NCBI RefSeq assembly: GCF_051622035.1 | Contig: NC_135356.1 | Location: forward strand, 12,944,079-13,008,078 | DNA length: 64,000 nt | Reading direction: 5' to 3' | DNA from: Arctopsyche grandis | Lineage: Eukaryota > Arthropoda > Insecta > Trichoptera > Hydropsychidae | Position numbers and translations under genes: made by a program | Shown: piece by piece, positions 48,961 to 60,242 of the stretch | Position numbering within the stretch: position 1 is the first letter of the stretch | Layout of the letters: each line of letters begins with the position of its first letter | The notes under the pieces: model-generated | Seen by the model: only the letters and a program-made list of their open reading frames with translations | Told to the model about the DNA's origin: nothing | Database searches by the model: none

Positions 48961-50214
48961 TTATTTTTAATTAATTATATTATATCTTACTACATTCTAA
49001 TAAGCAATGCTCAAAGCTTGCAGTTTCCATATTTATATTGTTTTCATAAATGATTAAAAAATAAAAATAAATCAATTACAAAAAACAATGAGGTTCTTTT
49101 ATTCATTATCTTCTAATTCGATCAACTCTCCATCCTTACCTGGTTTCTATTATTTTTAAGGAATGCGATAATATCATTGTTCACTATTTCCTTCACATCT
49201 TTCGCATAGACGAAGTCACTATGAGTGGCGTTTTTTTTCGGAACTAGTCATTTTGATCAAGTTTGAAATCTCATTGGATAGCTTCAAAACGTCTTCCTTT
49301 GTTGCGAGGATATCATATTCCGAGTAGAATATTCTGACAGGGGCGTCCACGTTCGTCATATTGTACGGAGGTGGTTGTAGCTCATCATATAAATCGATGT
49401 TTCTCATCATGCCGTGATTGAATTGTCTGAAATTTTTGGCGTTATGGTTCTCTAGGTGATGGTAAAACTCCCAGATAGACCCACCGCCTGGTTCGTGTCC
49501 CATAAAAGTCGAGACCATGTCCTGCAAAATGATGTAATTTTCGGGTAAAACTTCACATTAGGTTTGTTTTATAATATTGGATTAAAGTACACACCGATTT
49601 AAATTCTTTGGGATCGATTCCACCCAGTTGGAAGTTGAAATTTGAACATAGTGGGAAATATTTTCAATTCACTTCACAAAATTGTGAGGTCATTATTTTT
49701 ATAAACTTTGTGCTAGGTATGAATTCTGCATTGCCGACCATATCTTGAAACACCTGCAAATTTAGTAAGATTGTAATGGATGGTAAAACACGATTCGAGA
49801 TGTATTTTTGCACATTAGGGGATTTGGGGCAATACCAATAAACCTGTTTATCGATAAATGGCCCGAAAAATAGCTTGATAAATTATTATTATTACCGGTG
49901 AATCAACAAAACATATTCGCTGCGTTTTATCCTATTCCTTTAATAGCAATAATGAAAATAATAGAATATATAGAACGGTCTAGAACAAGGAAGATGCAAA
50001 TCTATCAGTTTTATATTTTAGATGATGATATTATAGTAGTTCCATATATGGCTAAATGTGTGTTATCAGTAAAATAAAGGCTTCAGTTAGCTATTAGAAA
50101 TAAAACTGAAGTCATGACATTTTACACGCAGGCAATTATATAGTTTGAGATGAAAAATACTTACATCCATATTATTAGAAATATTTGCCATCGCCATGAA
50201 TATGGGAGTTTCGA

Positions 50215-51107
50215 TATTTTATTTATTTTTTATTTTTTTATTTAATTTACACCAAGAAGGCCTAACAGGTAAACCCAATGCGCCTTCCTGGCCAAAGACA
50301 ATTATATAAACATATATGTACACCATCCATATATACACAAATACTTCCACGTATACACAAATACACATACATACATACATAAATATAAAAATACACATAT
50401 ATACATATACATACATACACACCTACACATATATATATATATATTCACATATACATACACATACATATATATATATACATATACACATACACATACAATA
50501 CATACATCCATATACATACAAACATTATACATGCATATACACATAAACACATAAATCATTACAATTAGTTATTGAGTTCAATTGACTCATATTAAATAGT
50601 TCTGACATAAAAATTAATTCATTAGGAACAAAATTCAAACTCCTAGGATTAAAATCACCCAAGATCATGACTTTCCTGCCAGCCAAAACATTAAAATTAT
50701 TTTGCAAATTTGAAAAAAAATGAATTTATAATTCGGAGGAAAATACAGTACACATATTAAAATAGAAAAATTCTTTAAGCGAAGTTCAACCCAAATATGT
50801 TCACCGATTGTATTGAGCTGATCAAAAAGGCGAACAGATTGAAAACTAGCAGCTCGTACAGCGAGAAGTACTCCCCCGCCTCTGCTGCAACGATCCCTCC
50901 GAAAAACTAAATAGCGGTCATCGAAAAGTTCGTCATTTAAGACAGAATCGCAAATCCAAGTTTCAGAAAAAGCAATTATGTCATGATCTTGAGCAAGAAC
51001 AGCAGATAAACAAATGTCGGTCTTTGAATTAAGTCCCCTTACATTTTGGTAGTAAACATTTAAGGACTCACAAAGGCGCGCCCGTTTCTTTCGGGTCTTA
51101 TTAAATT
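50215..51107 (-). mobile_element. LINE fragment inserted in the lipase pseudogene exon
   Basis: Same orientation as the lipase. It encodes part of an APE-type endonuclease: SLNVYYQNVRGLNSKTDI, HDIIAFSETWICDSVLND, RDRCSRGGGVLLAVR, then after a frame change VLAGRKVMILGDFN. The reverse transcriptase is absent; the endonuclease part runs into a CATA-type microsatellite and then the GGCCAGGAAGGCGCATTGGG tail with an A-rich end. So it is internally deleted. The ALAPVAFTT part of the lipase ends directly at its border. Confidence 0.85.
50310..50560. repeat. Degenerate CATA/TATACA microsatellite
   Basis: About 250 bp of ACATACATAT/ACACATAC variants inside the LINE fragment. Overlapping open frames on both strands are low-complexity artefacts. 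Confidence 0.9.
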
Positions 51108-52117
51108 GCGGCCTTTGAGTTATGAAAGTTATATGAGTTGTAAAAGCCACTGGCGCCAGTGCCACCATGGTTATAATTTTCCTATTGTATTGTGGTCGTG
51201 TAGACGCCATCGCAAAGAATACAGTATTTCCTTGAGAATGGGCGACGTAGTGCAAATTTTGCCTTTTGGTCTTCATCTAAACGAAGTCGATCATTGCTGG
51301 TACGTCGTAATATCCTATCTCGTGGAAGCTAAATTTCCAAAAGTCTTCGTCTTTGGTGTCCATTGGATTTACAGAGTAATAAGAGCCACGAGAGTTGCCC
51401 AGCCACACGTCGAAACACTCATCCACCAATAGATAAGCTGCAGTATAAAACGATTATATTGTTATTATCCCCCGACTTAAGATATTAAAATAAGTTCTAT
51501 ATTTATTATCATTCCTAATTGGCAACTCTTGATTTGTATTTAGATTTGCGCCGATTTGAATTGATTAATATTACAATAAAATTCGCAGCCAAGTCGAGTC
51601 AGTTTTCTTAAGGATGGCATATGAAATAATATTGAATCAAAATGATTTGTGATATTTGCATGAGATTGGATAATTACCTAAGGATGTTTCAGGTCCTAGA
51701 AGAATCCACTCGCCCGCTGAGCTGTACAACCCATGCATCATAAATACTGGAATCCGTTGTAGGCAATTTGTATCCGTCTTCGGTCCTCACACTGTATTCT
51801 TCGATTGTGTAGTTATTTTTTCTAACGATAGCAGTCTGAAAATGCAATCTTTCCATGACAGTATTCAAATTGGTGCTATTTTTACGTTTATAAGTATAAT
51901 TTTATACAATGTCAAGAATAGCATCTTCAGTTATATTTGTGGAGGAAAGAGACCTAGATGCCAAACCTGATAATAATTGTCTTCCATGAGGAGACAGTCT
52001 AGCGCTCACAGTTGTCTATATTGCTAATAAGACAAGTAACACGGACTGCATTTTGAATCGAACAAACGCTTTGCATTTGTAATTCAGTTTTTTATACAAT
52101 TTATGTAATTTACCGTG

Positions 52118-52330
52118 AAGTATGTATAATTAGAATTTTTTTATGTGATCATCGATAAAATATTAACATGAATATAAGGTAATTACAAAAACACTGTTAA
52201 AAATATATTTTGAATTATTTTTAAATGCAAAATTATCATTTAAATACATATCATTAAGGGCGGAACTGAACAAAATATAATATTATATTGTAATAAAAAT
52301 TTAAATAATAGACATGTGCAAATATATAGT
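52118..52330. repeat. Lipase 5' flank, duplicated at 60,243-60,430
   Basis: Words in the same order at both places: ATGAATATAAGG, ATTACAAAA, ATATTTTG, AATTATCATTTA, TACATATCATTA, GGGCGGAACTGAACAAAATA versus GGCCGAACACGAACAAAATA. This is the sequence just upstream of the lipase pseudogene's first exon. Confidence 0.75.
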
Positions 52331-52639
52331 GTTGTGCCCGTTGATTTCAACGGGTGGTCTCAAAAAGGAAGTGATACATGAATTCAAATAAAGTTATATG
52401 TTATATATAAATATAGTTTAAGGTAATTTATAGGTAAAAAGTCGTAGTTATAAAGTAAAAAGTCAAGTGCACATTAAACGCTCTCCGTTCGCCCGCCACG
52501 AAATGATGAATGAATGTGTGTCTTTTTGGTTTTTTAACCTGGGCTTGGGTTTTTTCTCAGAATTCTGTATCGATTGTTTTAATTTTTTGTTTTTGGGTAT
52601 GGCGCACTTCAGGTACTCGATATTTGATACAATGCAAGT

Positions 52640-53402
52640 GTTTAAGGTTCGACAGTTTTTTGTTGGGCGTCATCGCGCAAAACATCTCGATTGTTTTAAA
52701 ATCAAAAATTATTACGTTATTCGAAGCAAATCTTTCTATACGTGAAATATCTCAATGAGTGAGATTTGGAGAGCGCTCAGTTCGTCGATTTTTGAAAAAA
52801 TATCGAGACACTTACTCTGGGGAGGAAACCTGGGATCGGAAGTTGACGTGTGATCAGTAGAGGTAGGATAGCCAAGGTGCCGCTCATTGTTCCATTGTTG
52901 TAAATCCTTTGTAAAAAAGGTTCGGCAAACCTTTAACAATGCATTTACAACATTTGAACAATACGCGGCACCCTCTGGGTCCGGGCTTTAGTGATCAGTG
53001 TTCACGAAGATCGTCGTATCGAGCACATAATGCTAGAAAATCCATTCAAAACAGTGGTAGAAATTCCAGCAGAGCTTCAACCATCAGATCAAGTGACATT
53101 TTCAGAAAAAAACATCGAGGAAGTGACTTTCGGAGCATGAATATCGGTCACACCACCCTGCCAAAAAGCCGTTTCTTACACTTAAAATGCGAAAAAATCA
53201 TCTAAATTGGGCTAAGAACCATAGGCATTGGACTGTCGATGATCGGAAAAGGGTTGTAGTTTCTGAAAAATTGAAGTTCAATTTCTTTGGGCAGGATGGG
53301 ATGTGTATGGTTCGTCGGAAAGTTGGCGAAAGATTCCGCGCGGAATGCATTTCTCCGGTCGTTGCGCATTCACCCCAATTAATGGTTTAAGGGTGTATGA
53401 CC
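52640..53402 (+). pseudogene. Degenerate Tc1-like transposase, left part
   Basis: Helix-turn-helix pieces (ANLSIREISQ, stop, VRFGERSVRRFLKKYRDTYS) run into a 133-bp MITE (52,858-52,990). Codons then resume as RIEHIMLENPFKTVVEIPAE and, after frame changes, MRKNHLNWAKNHRHWTVDDR and KLKFNFFGQDGMCMVRRKVG. The catalytic Asp of the usual SDESKF motif is lost (VVSEKLKF). The frame reaches GCMT (after a stop) exactly where the foldback element inserted, and continues on the far side at 59,720. Confidence 0.8.
52858..52990 (+). mobile_element. 133-bp hAT-like MITE, target duplication GTGATCAG
   Basis: Starts TAGAGGTAGGATAGCCAAGG and ends GGGTCCGGGCTTTA. It is flanked by GTGATCAG (52,850-52,857; 52,991-52,998). 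It is inserted in the dead Tc1-like transposase. Confidence 0.95.
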
Positions 53403-55433
53403 CGGTACGTGACGATTGGGCGCCCAGGACGATTGGGCGATCAGTGTTACTCGCCACTGCGACAATTGGACGACGAGACTGGCGGACACTGCGTCAATTG
53501 GGCCCTGCGTCAATTGGGCGCCCATCGCACTGGGCGATCATCGACTGGCCGACGGCGACCGGGCGACCAGGGCGCGTGGGCGACCACCGACACGGCCCGC
53601 TGGTGAAGTGGTCGCCAAGCTTACGTAAACTCTGCGTTTTGCAAGGAACGACCGCGAACGGAGCGTTATAGGAATTTCCGATGCACTGACAAATATTCTA
53701 CCTACATACATATGCTTTATACCGCTTTATTTTTCGTTTCAGTTTTACCAATTTTTCGTAACAACACGAATCATACTATTAATTTTTTTCGCTATATTAT
53801 ATTACATTTGCTGGAATTTTATATTAAACGTACTTTTATAAATACATGTGTAGCACCTTTTCACAAAAAATAATTGTAAGATGACAAATCATATGTACCT
53901 AAATATTCTCCAAAATAATATAAAAGAAAAATGATCGATTGAATCTTTCGCGCAGTGCTTTTAGTTTTTTTTCAAATGGACACACTTTTTTTTCTTTTAA
54001 ATGTTATATTTCAGTTTTATCAATTGGATAAATTCACACTCTATTCTCAATTTTCTCAACACTGTATTAGTTATACATAATAACAAAATATTTTCTAATA
54101 GCGATTCTCAAAGTTTTCAAGATTATATTTTTTTTCAATGATGAAATACGTTTACGAAAAAAAAGCGCATACTTAAATTCGTTCGCGGAGCTCGAATAAT
54201 TTTTTTCGGCTTTTCCCATAATTAAATTATTACATCGTTTACGATTCGCAGAGGCAATTCTCGAAAAAAATAGCTTTTTAAAGTAATTTTAAACATCTCC
54301 CGTTCTATGGTTATTGTTGAAAATTACATTGAGCCACAAAAAATCACGTTTTTTAGTTACCAGAGCGGAGACTAACCAATCTTTACTAACTTTGACCCAC
54401 TGAATTCGAATATGATATTGATTTTTGCTGGTTGGTGATTGTTTACGAGATATGAGCGTTTAAAAAAATGCGCGATTTTTATAGTTTTTTGGCTTTTGCG
54501 GTCTTTAACTCAAAACCTAGTATTGCTGTGCTCAAAGTGAGTATTGGAATCAATAGTCAGATGTTTTTCCTATTTATTTGTGATATTGCATTGCTTTAAA
54601 ATACTTATAATTAATTGTCTAGCGAATTTTAAAAGTCAAAAAAATATTTTTTTTACGGATTTTTTCTCCGTGCTATTTTGCATTTATTTGGCAATTTTTT
54701 TATTTCACCTCGTTTATAAGGATTGGTTTTCTATTTCAATATTTTTTATTTTTATCTAAACGTACTAACTCGAGCGGTAATTGCAATTTAAATGCTTTCG
54801 TTTTTGTTGCTCAGTGTTATTATAGTCACATTAAAATCTATATGATAGTTTATAGTAATTAAGGCTCATTTCGTTTATCAATAATTTAATAAGGTATATT
54901 TTTACTAATTAATATCTTTCGCTTTTGTAAATTCGAAACATACATACATATGTATAACGAATTATGTTTACATCTATAACTGTCAGCCAGCGCTCATCTG
55001 TTCATCTAATGTATAATTTCTTTAATAATATTTTATGCGTATAAAATATTACAAAGACCTTACAAGAAATTATATATTTTCAAATATTTGGACCGAATGA
55101 ACGAACTCATTCAAAACGTTTTTTTTTTACTATGAGTGGCAGTTTTATTGCCTAAAGATAAATAATACCGCGTCTCATAGGCTAGGCTAGAGATGCTCTG
55201 CAAGTCATTTTGATAAAAGAGTTCTCAAAACGACTTTTGACAACTGTTTCTCGAACTACTTTTTTTCTTGATTGTTTTACATGACATGTTATACATACAT
55301 ACATATGTAAGGTTTTTCAACGGGTTTTTGCGGTATCATAAATTCATGGCCCTCAAATTTGGTTTAAAATAATGCAATGACGTAAATGATTTTATACCCT
55401 TTATCCTTTTATTAAATTCAAATTATTCTGAAA
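53403..55433 (+). repeat. Foldback element, left arm
   Basis: GC-rich subterminal block to about 53,680 (GACGATTGGGCGCC, GACGATTGGGCGATCAG, GACAATTGGACGACG, GTCAATTGGGCCC, GTCAATTGGGCGCCC), then AT-rich. A 71-codon hydrophobic open frame (54,544-54,759) is mirrored in the right arm, but looks like a by-product of AT-rich sequence. Confidence 0.92.
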
Positions 55434-57687
55434 TGGTTTTCATCGTTTTTTCAAAACCTCTCCGATAAAATAAACGTTTTTTATTCCAAAAAAAATGGCA
55501 AAGTTTCAAAGCGATCGGAAAAGTTTTAGGAGGTTTGTCCAAAACTAAGATAAACCTTGTAATTTTCAAATGTTATAATTAGCATGGAAATAATTTTTTC
55601 AATGTATGTATGTGTGTGTTGTATGAATGTACATACATATGTACATATGTTATTTTGAAAATTTTCAATTTAATATTTATTTTCATTATTCATCAATGAA
55701 AAGTAAATCAAAAAACTTTATTAATACTATGATTTGATGAATATACTAAATACTGGCGATTCTAGAATTGATCTAATGTTGAGAGTTACAAATTTTACAC
55801 GTTTTGGATTTTCGTAAGATTAAAAATAAGCACCAATCACACGGTTGATCCCATATTTTTTAAGATCATCGAAAGCCGATGCAATTCGCGCTATTATATA
55901 AGTATTTATATTTTTATTTTTGAACATTTAATTTGTACGAATTATTTTTACGTAAATTTGTACGAATATCGATTTTTATATTTTCGGGGCAATGAGAGAA
56001 TTTGTTCGCAGAAGGGCCAAAGAGGCATTGTATTGCATTAAGACGATTGTATCGTAAAAATATCAAATATTATGTTCTTCCCCTTTTTTTTGTCGAAGGG
56101 ATCGGTACCTGAAGGGATCGGTCCAAAATATCATCTAATGTTGAATGAATCACTGTTAGAAAATATTTTGTAATTATGTATAACTATTACAGTGTAGTAC
56201 AAAATTGAGAATAGGGTGTGAATTTATCCAATTGATAAAACTGAAATATAACATTTAAAAGAGAAAAAAGTGTGTCCATTTGAAAAATGTTTGCAATTTT
56301 GGGACCGACCATTTATTTCATTGTTTTGGTAGGTAATCGTAAAACCTGCTTCGAGAAGAAAAAAAAATACTGAATGAAAATCGACGGATTGATTGCAAAA
56401 TTATTTAAGGCTCATTTCGTATTTACTTACCTATTATACAGTTCACATGGTTTTTAATATCTATTGCTTTTGTAAAGTAGCAACATACATACATACATAT
56501 GTACATATGTACGTGTATAACGAATCATGTTTACATCTACATATGTACATATGTATAACGGTCATCCAGCACTCATCTGTTTATCTAATACAGCGGTTCA
56601 GATTTCAAATTTCCAGCAAGAAATTGTAAAAGTAAATCACTTGATCAGTGATATATTAATAATATTAATAATAATTTGAATACGATATTGAAAAAATAAT
56701 ATTGGAATAAATTAAAAAAGGTCGAATAAAACGGGTCGATTTATGAGTTTCTAGAATTGACTACATACCAGCAATTCTAAAATTAATTTAATGTAAATAA
56801 ATAAATGTCTTTGAATACAAATTTTACATATTTTGGAATTTCGTAAGATTAGGAATAAGCATTTATTACGGTTGATCCACATTTTTTAACAAACAAACCG
56901 ATGATAGTCGCTCTATTGATCGACTAAATAATAATTAAAAAACACAAATCGCAGCCGAATTGATTACAGTTATACAGGAAAAAAAATAATTACGTAGGTT
57001 AATTCTCGCTCGAATGTTTGGTGTTAGTTGGGTATGTTTTTGAGAACAATAAACTGACCATTTAAGACTCAAATTCATTGAAGTATCTACTCCAATGCTC
57101 AAATGTGATACGAAAATATCTCCCTACAATAGAAAGTTATAAAAAAAAACTCTCGAATGTTAGACAATACTTTAAACACGTTTTGTATATATTTTCCTTT
57201 TTTAATGTTAACTGTATAATTTATTTAAGTTCAGTTATTTTTTTAGTCAAATGAATGGTAAAAAAAGGAAGCAGATGATTATAATGAAAAAATTAAGGTG
57301 AAGAAATAGAGAATATTAAATTGATCACCAAAAATACAATGTCGAAAGTCAGTTTTTACGAGCCCAGCTCAAATATGCAAATTCGAAAATATGGCTGCCA
57401 TATCTACGATAGAAGCTCACATGAATATGATCAATATGCTAATAAGTTACGAAATGTGTTTGATAGATTTAAAGATTTTTCAAAAATAGAGGATATAATA
57501 TTATTCATGTCATTCCCATTCAATGATGAAATACAAATAGAAGAAATATCAATCAAATTAAAATAATTTTTGGATGTAGACCAAATACTAGTTGAGGATG
57601 AAATACTTAAATTAAAATGCGAAATATTTTTGAAATCAAGACCTTCCCTCAAAATAGTTATTGGAATTTACTCTGTGATGAAAAATA
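55434..57687. repeat. Foldback element, centre with diverged arm copies
   Basis: 56,140-56,290 resembles the right-arm segment near 59,030-59,160 (same orientation). 56,400-56,600 resembles the left-arm segment near 54,860-55,020 (same orientation). 55,740-55,870 and 56,757-56,890 are direct diverged repeats (TTTTGGA(A/T)TTTCGTAAGATTA, CGGTTGATCC). So older duplications lie between the fresh arms. Confidence 0.75.
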
Positions 57688-57690
57688 TTT
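57290..57690 (+). pseudogene. hAT-like transposase relic inside the foldback element
   Basis: An 81-codon frame (57,321-57,566) reads HEYDQYANKLRNVFDRFKDF, then SKIEDIILFMSFPFNDEIQI, stop, then VDQILVEDEILKLKCEIFLK and, in another frame, YWNLLCDEKYF. The RF-x-DF-x-KIE word also occurs in the hAT relic at 5,680, and the order (RF.DF..IE, FPF, EI..L...I.LK, FW.L..DEKY) fits the middle of GTF2IRD2/EPM2AIP1-like hAT proteins. This is an inference from pattern only. Confidence 0.45.
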
Positions 57691-59719
57691 TCAGAATAAT
57701 TTGAATTTAATAAAAGGATAAAGGGTATAAAATCATTTACGTCATTGCATTATTTTAAACCAAATTTGAGGGCCATGAATTTATGATACCGCAAAAACCC
57801 GTTGAAAAACCTTACATATGTATGTATGTATAACATGTCATGTAAAACAATCAAGAAAAAAAGTAGTTCGAGAAACAGTTGTCAAAAGTCGTTTTGAGAA
57901 CTCTTTTATCAAAATGACTTGCAGAGCATCTCTAGCCTAGCCTATGAGACGCGGTATTATTTATCTTTAGGCAATAAAACTGCCACTCATAGTAAAAAAA
58001 AAACGTTTTGAATGAGTTCGTTCATTCGGTCCAAATATTTGAAAATATATAATTTCTTGTAAGGTCTTTGTAATATTTTATACGCATAAAATATTATTAA
58101 AGAAATTATACATTAGATGAACAGGTGAGCGCTGGATGACAGTTATAGATGTAAACATAATTCGTTATACATATGTATGTATGTTTCGAATTTACAAAAG
58201 CGAAAGATATTAATTAGTAAAAATATACCTTATTAAATTATTGATAAACGAAATGAGCCTTAATTACTATAAACTATCATATAGATTTTAATGTGACTAT
58301 AATAACACTGAGCAACAAAAACGAAAGCATTTAAATTGCAATTACCGCTCGAGTTAGTACGTTTAGATAAAAATAAAAAATATTGAAATAGAAAACCAAT
58401 CCTTATAAACGAGGTGAAATAAAAAAATTGCCAAATAAATGCAAAATAGCACGGAGAAAAAATCCGTAAAAAAAATATTTTTTTGACTTTTAAAATTCGC
58501 TAGACAATTAATTATAAGTATTTTAAAGCAATGCAATATCACAAATAAATAGGAAAAACATCTGACTATTGATTCCAATACTCACTTTGAGCACAGCAAT
58601 ACTAGGTTTTGAGTTAAAGACCGCAAAAGCCAAAAAACTATAAAAATCGCGCATTTTTTTAAACGCTCATATCTCGTAAACAATCACCAACCAGCAAAAA
58701 TCAATATCATATTCGAATTCAGTGGGTCAAAGTTAGTAAAGATTGGTTAGTCTCCGCTCTGGTAACTAAAAAACGTGATTTTTTGTGGCTCAATGTAATT
58801 TTCAACAATAACCATAGAACGGGAGATGTTTAAAATTACTTTAAAAAGCTATTTTTTTCGAGAATTGCCTCTGCGAATCGTAAACGATGTAATAATTTAA
58901 TTATGGGAAAAGCCGAAAAAAATTATTCGAGCTCCGCGAACGAATTTAAGTATGCGCTTTTTTTTCGTAAACGTATTTCATCATTGAAAAAAAATATAAT
59001 CTTGAAAACTTTGAGAATCGCTATTAGAAAATATTTTGTTATTATGTATAACTAATACAGTGTTGAGAAAATTGAGAATAGAGTGTGAATTTATCCAATT
59101 GATAAAACTGAAATATAACATTTAAAAGAAAAAAAAGTGTGTCCATTTGAAAAAAAACTAAAAGCACTGCGCGAAAGATTCAATCGATCATTTTTCTTTT
59201 ATATTATTTTGGAGAATATGTAGGTACATATGATTTGTCATCTTACAATTATTTTTTGTGAAAAGGTGCTACACATGTATTTATAAAAGTACGTTTAATA
59301 TAAAATTCCAGCAAATGTAATATAATATAGCGAAAAAAATTAATAGTATGATTCGTGTTGTTACGAAAAATTGGTAAAACTGAAACGAAAAATAAAGCGG
59401 TATAAAGCATATGTATGTAGGTAGAATATTTGTCAGTGCATCGGAAATTCCTATAACGCTCCGTTCGCGGTCGTTCCTTGCAAAACGCAGAGTTTACGTA
59501 AGCTTGGCGACCACTTCACCAGCGGGCCGTGTCGGTGGTCGCCCACGCGCCCTGGTCGCCCGGTCGCCGTCGGCCAGTCGATGATCGCCCAGTGCGATGG
59601 GCGCCCAATTGACGCAGGGCCCAATTGACGCAGTGTCCGCCAGTCTCGTCGTCCAATTGTCGCAGTGGCGAGTAACACTGATCGCCCAATCGTCCTGGGC
59701 GCCCAATCGACCGTGTCCC
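57688..59719 (-). repeat. Foldback element, right arm
   Basis: Inverted copy of the left arm, from TTTCAGAATAATTTGAATTT inward to the GC-rich end GGGACACGGTCGATTGGGCG (read on the minus strand). The outermost 12 bases differ between the arms, while the following GATTGGGCGCCCAGGACGAT is identical. Confidence 0.92.
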
Positions 59720-59790
59720 GTATGACCGCATATGGTTTAGGATCCCTGACCAGTATTGAGAGAATAATGAATGCAGAAAAGTACAAAAAT
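59720..59790 (+). pseudogene. Degenerate Tc1-like transposase, right part
   Basis: Continues the interrupted frame after the foldback element: MTAYGLGSLTSIERIMNAEK, then YKNV. This matches the family's pattern G-V-G-x-L-x-F-I-E-G-x-M-N-A-x-K-Y. A truncated MITE follows directly, and no further transposase is seen. Confidence 0.75.
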
Positions 59791-59906
59791 GTGCGCTGTT
59801 CATTGTTCACATGTTGTAAATGCATTGTTAAAAGTTTGCCGAACCTTTTTTACTAAGCATTTACAATAATGGAACAATAGACGGCGCGCTTCCGGTCCTA
59901 CCTCTA
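59791..59906 (-). mobile_element. hAT-like MITE (133-bp family), truncated, minus orientation
   Basis: Ends CTTCCGGTCCTACCTCTA, the inverse of the family's TAGAGGTAGGACCGGAAG start. It shares the GTTTGCCGAACC centre. About 19 bp of the other end are missing, so no target duplication remains. Confidence 0.8.
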
Positions 59907-60242
59907 ATAATAAGTATAACATTATCCAAAAGTAGTTTTATTCACAAAATATCTTTTCAATACCTCACAAGGAATATGGTGTAAGGATAGTCTGACCCTC
60001 ATAAAGTCATAAATTACTTGGGCTCAACTTCGGCGCAAGTACCGTTAATGACCGCTTTCTATTTATGCATCCTTTCCAAGAATATCCTGTTAACTATTTC
60101 TATTTTTTTTTTCTCAAGTTGAAGTTTACTGATTAACCTTCAAACCCCAAGAATTCAAGAATTCTTTAAAAATTACAAAACCGAACATAAAAAAAAAAAA
60201 AATGTAAAAATAGTCGAGTGCGGCATTTTCTGTCTACGACTG

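Larger units (their letters stand above)
49122..52051 (-). pseudogene. Acid lipase (gastric/lysosomal lipase family) pseudogene, six inactivating lesions
   Basis: Five exons are traceable on the minus strand. Exon 1 (52,051-51,909): start and signal peptide MQSVLLVLLAI, interrupted by TAG. Exon 2 (51,835-51,678): NNYTIEEYSVRTEDGYKL, then a frame change before FMMHGLYSSAGEWILLGPET. Exon 3 (from about 51,426): AYLLVDECFDVWLGNSRGSY, a TAG near 51,276, then the nucleophile elbow as AHSQG (usual GHSQG); a LINE splits it between about 51,107 and 50,215; it ends at 50,165. Exon 4 (49,753-49,595): VFQDMVGNAEFIPST with TGA for Trp. Exon 5 (49,521-49,122): STFMGHEPGGGSIWEFYHHL, with a frameshift in an A run near 49,240. 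Relatives are secreted or lysosomal alpha/beta hydrolases cleaving acyl esters. A TATAAAAAA lies about 40 bp upstream of the start. The paralogue at 62.4 kb is intact where visible. Confidence 0.93.
53403..59719. mobile_element. 6.3-kb foldback element with 2.03-kb inverted arms, target duplication GTATGACC
   Basis: Flanked by GTATGACC (53,395-53,402; 59,720-59,727). The two flanks join into one continuous Tc1-like reading (GCMT, then AYGLGSLTSIERIMNAEKYK), which proves the insertion. Arms 53,403-55,433 and 57,688-59,719 are inverted copies; I saw only a handful of differences (for example CCTAAATATTC versus CCTACATATTC). Outer 230 bp are GC-rich with repeated GACGATTGGGCG-like words; the rest is AT-rich. 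The centre (2.25 kb) holds diverged arm pieces and a hAT-like coding relic. Class uncertain: 8-bp duplications occur in hAT, Merlin, P and others. Confidence 0.92.

Noticed and set aside
50302-50559. Overlapping Tyr/Ile/His-rich open frames on both strands
   Set aside because: They are translations of the CATA microsatellite.
53303-53671. Open frames of 69-122 codons in the foldback GC-rich end (and mirrored near 59,451-59,825)
   Set aside because: Repeated GACGATTGGGCG words create stop-free frames rich in Trp, Ala and Arg; all three frames are open, arguing against coding.
54544-54759. A 71-codon hydrophobic open frame, mirrored at 58,363-58,578
   Set aside because: It is present twice only because it lies in the inverted arms; composition is AT-driven and no domain or start context supports it.
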